NCBI RefSeq assembly: GCF_000307775.2 | Contig: NZ_KK020677.1 | Span: 583,095 to 647,094, forward strand | Direction: 5' to 3' | Origin: Stutzerimonas stutzeri KOS6 | GTDB taxonomy: Bacteria; Pseudomonadota; Gammaproteobacteria; Pseudomonadales; Pseudomonadaceae | DNA length: 64,000 bases | Shown: one piece after another, positions 9,242 through 16,501 of the stretch | Numbering within the stretch: position 1 is the stretch's first letter | Layout: the number at the start of each line of letters is the position of its first letter | Made by a program: the position numbers and the translations under genes | The notes under the pieces: generated by a model | Database searches by the model: none | Told to the model about the DNA's origin: nothing | What the model saw: the letters and a program-made list of their open reading frames with translations, nothing else

Positions 9242-9273
9242 GAAACCGGCAGGGGCCGGATGCGGTTTCTTTG
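9242..9273 (+). terminator. Hairpin terminator closing the restriction-like cassette
   Basis: GAAACCG (9242-9248) pairs with CGGTTTC (9263-9269), with a GGC/GCC pairing inside the loop, and TTTG follows. It lies 52 bases after the nuclease stop and, with the hairpin at 4865, brackets the three-gene insertion on both sides. Confidence 0.6.
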
Positions 9274-9333
9274 TCGCGCTAGATCGGCACTTGAAGTCGA
9301 CTGTGACTTTGATCGACTCCAAGGACGCCCGAT

Positions 9334-9777
9334 ATGCCGGCCCCCGTCTTCAAGGCTTCGCCCCGGCTGCCGACCATCAGCATTGCGCCCGGACTGTGGG
9401 CAGTGCTGTTCATGTTTACCCAGACTGCAGCAGCCGACGTGCTCGTCGTCACCGACAGCCGTCATCCGGTGCAGGCTCCAGCCGGCGTGCGGATCATCGA
9501 GCTGGACCAGGCCACGCGCATCGAGGTCGAACTCGCCGCGCACCTACCGGCCGACCCGCAACAGGCTGCAGCCCTGGTGCGGCAGCGGTTGCAGGACGGT
9601 GGCGAGGCCCTTCAACGCCGCATCGGCCACGCCTACCAAGGTGTCGCGGATGCCTGGGGACTGGGCATCGCCAAGATTCCCGCCGTGGTGGTCGATCGAC
9701 GCTACGTGGTCTACGGCGAGCCCGACGTGCCCCGCGCCGTCGCGCGCATCAACGCCTACCGGAGCGCGCAGCCATGA
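9334..9777 (+). CDS. ICE conjugation protein, TIGR03757 family
   Basis: A 147-residue protein with an N-terminal signal peptide ending near TQTAAA (about residue 34). The mature part begins ADVLVVTDSRHPV and includes a C-terminal segment IAKIPAVVVDRRYVVYG, a thioredoxin-like strand pattern typical of this family, which resembles the pilus-assembly protein TrbC. It probably works in the periplasm in pilus assembly. This is the first transfer gene after the inserted cassette; radC and this gene would be adjacent without it. Its stop overlaps the next start in an ATGA. Confidence 0.85.
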   Translation: MPAPVFKASPRLPTISIAPGLWAVLFMFTQTAAADVLVVTDSRHPVQAPAGVRIIELDQATRIEVELAAHLPADPQQAAALVRQRLQDGGEALQRRIGHAYQGVADAWGLGIAKIPAVVVDRRYVVYGEPDVPRAVARINAYRSAQP

Positions 9778-10718
9778 GCCTCCTGCTGGCACGCCGGCGC
9801 CTGCGCGCCACCGCCGCCTCGCTGCTGCTGAGCGCGGCCACGTCGACGTTCGCCCTGGACACCGCCACCATCGTCTCGTCGGCGCTGTCCCCCGACTGCC
9901 TCGAATACCGCGTGGTCGGAATCTGCTACTGGCTGTACTGCACGCCCTTCGGCTGCTCGGTTCGCACCTCCGTCAAGGTGCGCCACTACGTCCCCGATGC
10001 GGTGGTGTCGAGCTACTCGAACACCGGCGAGAACCCGTGGCTGGAAGTCAGGGCGATGAGCATGCCCAACCCGAGCGCCAAGGCTGGCGGTGACGGCACG
10101 ACCAATCACGACAACGAGAACAACCTCGCCAAGTTTAAGAACGCCGATGTCATCGGCCATCCGGCCGGGATGGTGTTCAGCCAGTTCGCCAGCGCCTCCG
10201 GCTACACCTGCGAAGGCGCGGGCACGGCCTTCATGCCGTATCTGCTGAGCACGCTCGACACGATCGCCTGGCGCTACAACATCCCGGAAGCGTTCTACCC
10301 CGAAGCGCTCATCCCCGGCCGGCGCGAAATCGGTACGCGCACCGGCCTGAACCTCTGGGGCAACGTGTATCCCCGCGGTGGCTTCCTGCACCAGACCGAC
10401 GACCACAAGAGCGGCGCCGTGGTCGCGCAGCGCGCGGGCGACATCGTGACGCGCCGCGGCCAGATCCACGTGTACCAGCCCCTGCTGGCCAACGCCCGCG
10501 ACGGGTACTGGCCGGCCGGCGCGTTGATGGAGACCGACGCCTCGACGGGCAAGTGGCAGGAGCTGACGCCCACGCTCTCGAACAGTTGCGTGGTCTTCCC
10601 GCACAGCCGCACCCGCGTGCAGGCCCAGCAAGGCGACTACGCCTGGGCCTTGTGGCGGCCTTACTCCTGCTGCCGGCGCCGTGGCCAGGTCTTCCTCGGC
10701 AGCGTCGATTTCATGTGA
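9774..10718 (+). CDS. TraU-like ICE protein, TIGR03756 family
   Basis: A 314-residue protein whose ATG overlaps the TGA of the preceding gene (ATGA). Residues 1-25 are a signal peptide (LLLSAATSTFA). The mature protein opens with a cysteine-rich segment (SPDCLEYRVVGICYWLYC) and ends with a paired Cys-Cys near YSCCRRRG, as in TraU relatives of F-type systems. It should be a periplasmic factor for pilus assembly or mating-pair stabilisation, with disulfides probably made by the DsbA-like protein encoded at 3427. The next gene starts 10 bases later. Confidence 0.87.
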   Translation: MSLLLARRRLRATAASLLLSAATSTFALDTATIVSSALSPDCLEYRVVGICYWLYCTPFGCSVRTSVKVRHYVPDAVVSSYSNTGENPWLEVRAMSMPNPSAKAGGDGTTNHDNENNLAKFKNADVIGHPAGMVFSQFASASGYTCEGAGTAFMPYLLSTLDTIAWRYNIPEAFYPEALIPGRREIGTRTGLNLWGNVYPRGGFLHQTDDHKSGAVVAQRAGDIVTRRGQIHVYQPLLANARDGYWPAGALMETDASTGKWQELTPTLSNSCVVFPHSRTRVQAQQGDYAWALWRPYSCCRRRGQVFLGSVDFM

Positions 10719-10728
10719 GGAACCCACG

Positions 10729-12135
10729 ATGAACGCCTCCCTCCCTGACTTCCTGCACCGCGCGAAATCGCCCTTGCGGGCCACGCTGCTCGTGGCGGCC
10801 ATCACGCTGGTCGTCGGCGTCGCCTGGGCGCAGACGCGCATCGATCCCAATGGCGTGAACGTCAGCGGCAGCGTGATCGGCGACGACGTGCTCTACAGCA
10901 TCGGCGGCGGCCGGGCCGTGTCGATGGGTGGTGCCGGCAACATGCAGAGCATCGGCGTCGGCGCCGGCTGGAACAGCAACCTGATCTGCGGCGACATGAG
11001 CATCACCACGACGCTGCAGAACCAGCTCAACGGCATCACCAACGGCTTCCAGACGATCATGAGCAACGTGATCCAGAACGCCACCAGCGCCGTGGCCTCG
11101 CTGCCGGCGCTGATCATCCAGCGCGCCGACCCGGGCCTGTACAACCTGCTCACCAACGGCATCCTGCAGGCGCGCCTGGATTTCGACCGCTCGAAGATGA
11201 CCTGCCGGGCCATCGCCAATCGCATGGCGGACATGGCCGGCGGCCAGGCCGGCTGGGACCAGCTCGCCGAGGGGATGGCGCTGCGGGATGCGGTCAGCAG
11301 CACCGATGCCGTCTCCGCCATCGAGCAGGCCGAGTCCAACAAAGGGAACAACGGCGTGCCCTGGGTCGGCGGCGGCAACGCGGGCGGCTCCGGCCAGAGT
11401 TCGATCAAGGTGGTCGGCGACGTGACGCGAGCGGGCTACAACCTGCTCAACGGGCGCAGCGCCACCGATACCTCGTCGATCGCGCGCAGCGCCTGCAGCA
11501 ACCGCCTGACCTGCCAAACCTGGTCGTCGCCTGGCGCGGCCGCGGACTGGGCGACCCGCGTGTTGGGCGAACGCGAGCAACGCACCTGCGAAAACTGCAC
11601 GAAGACCCAGACCACGCCTGGCGTCGGGCTCACGCCAGTGATCCAGGAAGAGTACGAGGCCAAGCTGCAGGTGCTGCAGGAGCTGGTGACGGGCGCCCGG
11701 CCGACGACGCCGACCAATCTCGACGCGGCCGGCAGCAGCTCGCTGCCGATCACCCGCGGCGTGATCGAGGCCCTGCGTGATGAACCCGACCAGGACGTGC
11801 TGGGCAAGCGCCTGGCGTCGGAGGCGGCGCTGTCCAGCGTGCTGGAGAAGGCCTTGCTGCTGCAACGCACGTTGCTGACCGGCAAGAAGGAGCCGAACGT
11901 CGCCGCCAACGAACTGGCCGTGCAGGCGGTCGACCAGGAGAACAGTGCGCTGGAGCAGGAGATCAACAACCTCAAGACCGAGCTGGAGCTGCGGCGCACG
12001 CTGGCCGGCAACTCGGCGATGGCGATCATCCAGCGCCACAGCACCCGCGCTGCTGGTTCGCGCGGCGTCTTCGAGGGCGACACCACGCGCGACCGTCTGC
12101 GGGAAGTCCAGAAGCCGCGGAGCGGTACGCCATGA
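10729..12135 (+). CDS. TraH-like ICE protein, TIGR03755 family
   Basis: A 468-residue protein; the ATG at 10729 follows GAGGA. Residues 12-34 form a signal segment cleaved near VAWAQ. A glycine-rich early region (SIGGGRAVSMGGAG) and a CENC motif resemble TraH-type pilus-assembly proteins. The C-terminal third (LQVLQELV and later NSALEQEINNLKTELELRR) is predicted coiled coil. It should be periplasmic or outer-membrane associated. Its last codons overlap the following membrane-protein gene by 4 bases. Confidence 0.85.
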   Translation: MNASLPDFLHRAKSPLRATLLVAAITLVVGVAWAQTRIDPNGVNVSGSVIGDDVLYSIGGGRAVSMGGAGNMQSIGVGAGWNSNLICGDMSITTTLQNQLNGITNGFQTIMSNVIQNATSAVASLPALIIQRADPGLYNLLTNGILQARLDFDRSKMTCRAIANRMADMAGGQAGWDQLAEGMALRDAVSSTDAVSAIEQAESNKGNNGVPWVGGGNAGGSGQSSIKVVGDVTRAGYNLLNGRSATDTSSIARSACSNRLTCQTWSSPGAAADWATRVLGEREQRTCENCTKTQTTPGVGLTPVIQEEYEAKLQVLQELVTGARPTTPTNLDAAGSSSLPITRGVIEALRDEPDQDVLGKRLASEAALSSVLEKALLLQRTLLTGKKEPNVAANELAVQAVDQENSALEQEINNLKTELELRRTLAGNSAMAIIQRHSTRAAGSRGVFEGDTTRDRLREVQKPRSGTP

Positions 12136-12485
12136 GCCGGCTGGCCTGGCTGCGGCTGCCATGGCTGTTCAACCGCCGCGTCGGCGTGGCGCTGCTGTGG
12201 ACCTTGCTGGTGGTCGCCGCCGCGGTGGCGGTGAACATCGCCGGCATCCACGTCGTCGGCGGCGTCGAGGGCTGGCAGCACTGGCTGCAGGCGCACGCCG
12301 GCCACTTCTTCGTGTGGCGGCTGTGCCTCTACGGAGCGACGGCTTACGGCTGGTGGTGGATGCGTCGGCGCCTGTTGCGGCGGGAGCCGTCCCGCGAGAC
12401 GCATCAGCGCCTGCTGCGCACGGAGATCGCGGCCGTGATCGCCGTGGTCGCGCTGGAAGCCAGCCAACTGCTGCGGCACGGCTGA
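12132..12485 (+). CDS. Small two-helix membrane protein of the ICE transfer operon
   Basis: A 117-residue protein overlapping the TraH-like gene by ATGA. It has two or three hydrophobic segments: VALLWTLLVVAAAVAVNIAGI (about residues 18-38), a weaker one around FFVWRLCLYGATAYGWWW, and a C-terminal one, EIAAVIAVVALEASQLL. Between them lies a basic loop (MRRRLLRREPSRE). Members sit in this position in ICEclc-like elements, but I know no defined function. An inner-membrane accessory of the transfer channel is plausible. Confidence 0.75.
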   Translation: MSRLAWLRLPWLFNRRVGVALLWTLLVVAAAVAVNIAGIHVVGGVEGWQHWLQAHAGHFFVWRLCLYGATAYGWWWMRRRLLRREPSRETHQRLLRTEIAAVIAVVALEASQLLRHG

Positions 12486-12500
12486 GACCGGGAGGCAGGC

Positions 12501-14024
12501 ATGACGCTCTACACCACGGACTACCTGGAGTATTACCTGACCCTGGTGGCTTGGGTGGTCAACAACGGCATCTGGAGCATCCTCGTGGCCAGCGGCGTGT
12601 TCGCGCTGCCGTTCGTGGCCATCGTGATCCAGGAATGGCTCAAGGCCCGCAGCGAAGGTGCGGACGAGGGCAACAAGGGCGTGCTGTCGTCGATGCGCAT
12701 CGAGAACCGGGTGTGGGTGGCGATCGTGGTCATCATGTTCGCCGGCATCCCGTTCATCCCGGTGGATCTCGCCACGATCAGGTTCGACACCACGCGCTCC
12801 GCGCAATGCCAGGTCAGTGTCCCGCTGCCCAACGACACGGGCTGGTCCAACGTCTACACGGCGCTCAACGACCAGAGCGCGCTGGTGCCGGTGTGGTGGT
12901 TCTTCATGCACGCGCTGTCGAAAGCCGTGACGGGCTCCGCGGTGGCGGCGATTCCCTGCGGCACGGACCTGCGTCAGATTCGCATGGATGTGGATGCCAC
13001 GCGCATCGACGACCCGGTGCTGGCACAGGAGGTCGCCGACTTCACGCACGACTGCTACGGGCCGTCGCGCGCCAAGCTGTTCATGAACCGGCCGACGCTC
13101 TCCGACGAGCAGATGAACGACGTCACCTGGATCGGGTCGAGTTACTTCCTCGACACGCCCGGCTTCTATGACACCTATCGCGCCAAGACCCCACGCACGG
13201 CCTGGCCCTACGACGCGACCCGCGATGCGGGTCTGGCACAGGTGGACAGCGGCGGCGGCTATCCATCCTGCCGGCAGTGGTGGGCCGATGGCGGCCAGGG
13301 ACTGCGCAGCCGGCTGCTGGCACAGGTCGACCCGGACCTGCTGACTCGCATCGGGCGCTGGGTGGGCTTCCTGTCGCAGAGCGAGGTCAATGACTCGGTG
13401 ATCCGCGCCGTGGTCGCGCCGAGGCAGCAGAAGATGAACCAGGGCGCCGTCTACACCGACTACGGCGGCCAGATCGACAAGACGCTGCCGAACATCGTCA
13501 CGCGCGGCGCGAGCGACCTGGGTCTGACCGTCGGTTCGCTGGGCTTCTTTCCTGCGATGGACGTGGTGCGCCAGGCGCTGCCGATGGTGCTGACCATGCT
13601 CAAGATGGCGCTCGTCATCTGCATCCCGCTGGTGCTGCTGATCGGCACCTACGACCTGAAGACGGTGGTGACGGTGAGCTGCGTCCAGTTCGCGCTGTTC
13701 TTCGTGGACTTCTGGTTCCAGCTCGCGCGCTGGATCGACAGCACGATCCTGGATGCGCTCTACGGCTGGGGGTTTGGCGCGGACAGGCCTCACACGAACT
13801 TCGATCCGTTGATCGGTTTGAACAACGCCTTTGGCGACATGTTGCTGAACTTCGTCATGGCGATGATGTTCATCGTGCTGCCGACGTTTTGGGTCATGGC
13901 ATTGGCTTGGGCAGGCGTTCGCACGGGAAATATCGTGCAGGGGTTGTCCACCGCCACCTCGGACGCCAAGGGCGCTGGGGGGCGTGGCGCTGGTATGGCA
14001 ATGAGCGCCGTATCGAAGAAGTGA
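12501..14024 (+). CDS. traG: TraG N-terminal-like conjugal transfer membrane protein
   Basis: A 507-residue polytopic protein. Hydrophobic segments occur at residues about 13-35, 72-90 and in a cluster of at least four in the last 170 residues (MVLTMLKMALVICIPLVLLIG; VQFALFFVDFWF; MLLNFVMAMMFIVLPTFWVMALAW). This matches the TraG_N family, the mating-pair stabilisation protein of F-like systems, and it is not a TraG/VirD4 coupling protein: there is no Walker motif. The central periplasmic loop has paired cysteines. The start follows GGGAGG by 6 bases. It is the last gene of the rightward transfer operon before the opposing DUF3742 gene. Confidence 0.87.
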   Translation: MTLYTTDYLEYYLTLVAWVVNNGIWSILVASGVFALPFVAIVIQEWLKARSEGADEGNKGVLSSMRIENRVWVAIVVIMFAGIPFIPVDLATIRFDTTRSAQCQVSVPLPNDTGWSNVYTALNDQSALVPVWWFFMHALSKAVTGSAVAAIPCGTDLRQIRMDVDATRIDDPVLAQEVADFTHDCYGPSRAKLFMNRPTLSDEQMNDVTWIGSSYFLDTPGFYDTYRAKTPRTAWPYDATRDAGLAQVDSGGGYPSCRQWWADGGQGLRSRLLAQVDPDLLTRIGRWVGFLSQSEVNDSVIRAVVAPRQQKMNQGAVYTDYGGQIDKTLPNIVTRGASDLGLTVGSLGFFPAMDVVRQALPMVLTMLKMALVICIPLVLLIGTYDLKTVVTVSCVQFALFFVDFWFQLARWIDSTILDALYGWGFGADRPHTNFDPLIGLNNAFGDMLLNFVMAMMFIVLPTFWVMALAWAGVRTGNIVQGLSTATSDAKGAGGRGAGMAMSAVSKK

Positions 14025-14031
14025 CCGCCGT

Positions 14032-14403
14032 TCAGTCGTCGTCGGTCACATGCGGGTCGATGCGCCAGTCGCTCTTGTCATAAAGCCCGAAGCCGTTGGG
14101 GCCTTCCCTCCACTCGGGTTGCGGTTCCTCTTGATCAGGGTCGTCGTGCTGCACGAGCCATGCAGCAGTCACCGCAAAGGCGAGCAGCAGGGCCAGCCAG
14201 AACGCGGAGTAGAGCAGCGCACCGAGCACGGCGAGCTTGACGATCCAGAGCACCGCCGTCGCCGCGCCCGCAGGCACCCCGCGCGTCACCAGCCAGCCGG
14301 CGACACGCTGCTCGCGGCGCAGGTATCCACGCCAGGCACGGCCAGCCCCCCGGCCCAGCCGGTGGCTCCAGCGCCCGTTGTGCGTGTTGGCGGTCATGCT
14401 CAT
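14032..14403 (-). CDS. DUF3742-family membrane protein
   Basis: A 123-residue protein read leftward, converging with traG with only 7 bases between the stops. The start at 14403 (MSMTANTHNG) is preferred because GAGG lies just upstream; the frame is open to 14466. A basic N-terminal part (RWSHRLGRGAGRAWRGYLRREQRV) is followed by two hydrophobic helices (AAATAVLWIVKLAVLGALLYSAF and LLLAFAVTAAWLV) and an acidic tail with WREGPNGFGLYDKSDWRIDPH, the conserved end of DUF3742 proteins. It is a constant neighbour of traG in ICEclc-like elements; function unknown. Confidence 0.85.
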   Translation of the reverse strand: MSMTANTHNGRWSHRLGRGAGRAWRGYLRREQRVAGWLVTRGVPAGAATAVLWIVKLAVLGALLYSAFWLALLLAFAVTAAWLVQHDDPDQEEPQPEWREGPNGFGLYDKSDWRIDPHVTDDD

Positions 14404-14523
14404 ATGCCTCGGCTTCAGTGGTGCCTCACCTCGCGGAGCGGCCGGTCGTGGCCTGCCCTCCAGCATAGACCGCGATCAGGAGGGCGGGTTGCGCCCGGCA
14501 GAGCCGGGTTGGCTCGGGTCGTA

Positions 14524-14611
14524 GGTCGATTAGATTATGCACAACAAATCAAACCTTATGCTACTTTCCATGCACGTTCTTGCAATGGCTCTAGGGGTCG
14601 ATTGGATTCTG
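14524..14611. promoter_or_regulatory. Direct-repeat pair upstream of abiEi, candidate autoregulatory operator
   Basis: GGTCGATTAGATTATG (14524-14539) recurs as GGTCGATTGGATTCTG (14596-14611), 14 of 16 bases alike and 72 bases apart. The second copy runs into GTTATTTTTATAAC, a 5-bp inverted repeat ending one base before the abiEi start codon. AbiEi-type antitoxins are known to repress their own promoters by binding repeats there; assigning that role here is inference. Confidence 0.5.
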
Positions 14612-14626
14612 TGTTATTTTTATAAC

Positions 14627-15385
14627 ATGGATCGAAATTCTCGGCACCAGGTAATCAAGCGACTGCAGGCGGGACTCTCCCGTGGGGCGCCGTTCGACCT
14701 TGCCACCCTGAGCCAGTTCGGGGTGTCGCCCCAGCTCGCCGCCCACTATGCCGACGGCGGGTGGCTCGTGCGCCTGGCCCATGGCGTCTATGCCTTCCCG
14801 AACGATGAGTTCGGGGTCTACGGTGCGCTGAAGTTCCTGCAACAGCGTGTGCCCGGCCTGCACGTCGGCGGCAAGAGCGCCCTGGCCCTGCAGGGTGTGC
14901 GGCACAACCTGGGCAGCCGGGAGACGCTGGTGCTGTGGGGCGACGGTCGTTTCGCGTTGCCGGCCTGGTTCACCTCGCGCTTTCCGGCCCGCTACGTCCA
15001 CGCCCGCCTGTTCGACTGGCCGGACACGACGCTGGCCAGCAAGACCCTGACCACGCCGCCTGGCCTGCCCGAGGATCTGCGGGTGGCTGCCTCCGAGCGT
15101 GCCGTTCTGGAGCTGCTGTACGAAGCCGGCGTCAAGCAGAGCCTCGAAGAGGCCCGCAACCTCTTCGATGGACTGCGTTCCCCCCGCAAGGACTTGCTCG
15201 GACAACTGCTGTCCTGCTGCGCCAGCGTGAAGGCCGTGCGCCTGTTCCTCACCTGGGCGCGCGAGACCAGCCTCGTGGATGTCGATGCCCTGCTGGAGCA
15301 GTACCCGGTTCGCACCGGCAGCAACACGCGCTGGATGAGCCGGCTCGATGACGGCACCTTGCTAAGCCTGAGACCTCATGGATAA
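14627..15385 (+). CDS. abiEi: AbiEi-type antitoxin / transcriptional regulator
   Basis: A 252-residue protein. The start at 14627 (MDRNSRHQVIKRLQ) is chosen because it opens the winged-helix domain; an upstream in-frame ATG at 14537 would add a hydrophobic stretch that runs through the repeat region. The N-terminal HTH (LATLSQFGVSPQLAAHYADGGWLVRLAHGVYAF) and the following domain are typical of AbiEi antitoxins of type IV toxin-antitoxin systems, which repress the operon and counteract the AbiEii nucleotidyltransferase. Its last 8 bases overlap abiEii. The pair sits between DUF3742 and traI, a variable spot in the ICE core, and could stabilise the element or block phage. Confidence 0.87.
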   Translation: MDRNSRHQVIKRLQAGLSRGAPFDLATLSQFGVSPQLAAHYADGGWLVRLAHGVYAFPNDEFGVYGALKFLQQRVPGLHVGGKSALALQGVRHNLGSRETLVLWGDGRFALPAWFTSRFPARYVHARLFDWPDTTLASKTLTTPPGLPEDLRVAASERAVLELLYEAGVKQSLEEARNLFDGLRSPRKDLLGQLLSCCASVKAVRLFLTWARETSLVDVDALLEQYPVRTGSNTRWMSRLDDGTLLSLRPHG

Positions 15386-16298
15386 GACCTACGCGGACAC
15401 CGTTCGCCTGCTGCTGGCCGTCGCGCCCGACGTGTTCGCCAACCACATCTTCGCCATGAAGGGCGGCACGGCCATCAACCTCTTCGTGCGGGACATGCCG
15501 CGCCTGTCGGTGGACATCGACGTGGTGTACCTCCCGTGGCAGACGCCGCGCGACGAAGCGCTGCAAGCCATCAACCAGGAGCTGGCCGCCATCGCCACGC
15601 GTGTTGTACCGCTGGGCGTGCAGACACGCCTGGTTCGCGCCAAGGACCTGGGGGACACCAAGCTGATCGTCGAGAACGACGCCCACCAGGTGAAGATCGA
15701 GGTCAACGTCGTGTTCCGAGGCAGTGTGCTGCCCGTCGAGCGGCGGCCGCTGAGCGCCAGGACCAGCGATCTGTTCGGCGTCGAGTTCGAGCTGCCGGTT
15801 CTGGCACCGGACGAGCTGTACGCCAGCAAGCTGGTGGCCGCGCTGGATCGGCAGCACCCCCGCGACCTGTTCGACGTGTGGCAGCTCTTTGAGTCGGGCG
15901 GCATCAGCGACGGCATGGTCGAGTGCTTCGTGATCTATCTGGCGGGCCACAACCGGCCGCCCCACGAAGTGCTGTTCGGCAACGACAAGGACATCGCCGG
16001 CGAGTACGAGCGGGCCTTTGTCGGCATGACCGAAGTGGACTGCTCCCTGGAGACACTGCTCGACGCTCGCGCCAGGATGCGGCGCGAGCTGCCACAGCGA
16101 CTGAGCACCGCGCACAAGCAGTTTCTGAGCGGGCTGGCGCGCGCAGAACCGGACTGGTCGCTGGTGCAGTGCCAGCACGCCGCGCAACTGCCGGCACTGC
16201 GCTGGAAGCTCGCCAATCTCGAAACCTTCCGCAAGCGCCGTCCCGACGACTTCGCAGCGCAATCCGCCGCCCTCGACACCGGCTTGGGCCAGAGCTGA
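15378..16298 (+). CDS. abiEii: AbiEii-type nucleotidyltransferase toxin
   Basis: A 306-residue protein starting inside the end of abiEi. The nucleotidyltransferase signature is plain: FAMKGGTAINLF (about residues 28-39) and LSVDIDVVYLP (about 44-54), i.e. the GG/S...DxD pattern of the DNA polymerase beta-like superfamily, followed by a conserved KIEVNVVFRG strand and LYASKLVAALDRQHPRDLFDVW. AbiEii enzymes (such as MenT and AbiEii) transfer nucleotides to cellular targets and stop growth. The intact motifs suggest an active toxin paired with the upstream antitoxin. Confidence 0.88.
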   Translation: MDKTYADTVRLLLAVAPDVFANHIFAMKGGTAINLFVRDMPRLSVDIDVVYLPWQTPRDEALQAINQELAAIATRVVPLGVQTRLVRAKDLGDTKLIVENDAHQVKIEVNVVFRGSVLPVERRPLSARTSDLFGVEFELPVLAPDELYASKLVAALDRQHPRDLFDVWQLFESGGISDGMVECFVIYLAGHNRPPHEVLFGNDKDIAGEYERAFVGMTEVDCSLETLLDARARMRRELPQRLSTAHKQFLSGLARAEPDWSLVQCQHAAQLPALRWKLANLETFRKRRPDDFAAQSAALDTGLGQS

Positions 16299-16370
16299 CG
16301 AACATCCCGCAGCGCCCCACTTGCCGGGATTGCCCCATGCCGCATTCATCGTGGCACCCGCGCAGCAGCG

Positions 16371-16475
16371 GCCCTATACCCAAAGGCTTCCGACAAAGGC
16401 CAAAGGGCTGAGAAGGGGCAAAGGAAGGGCGCCAAGGGGAAAGGCCCTATCCTGAAAAGGCCAAAAGGCGCCCCT
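16371..16475. other. Candidate oriT: AAAGG-rich repeat tract with inverted repeat before traI
   Basis: This noncoding stretch, ending 26 bases before the relaxase gene, contains seven copies of AAAGG (most as AAAGGC or AAAGGG) on one strand and the inverted pair GGGCGCC (16427-16433)/GGCGCCC (16467-16473). Strand-biased iterons and dyads beside a relaxase gene are the usual appearance of an oriT, and ICEclc is known to carry an oriT near its traI. No nic site can be assigned from the sequence alone. Confidence 0.4.
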
Positions 16476-16501
16476 GAGCAGCCCGTCATCCGGGGTTCGC
16501 C

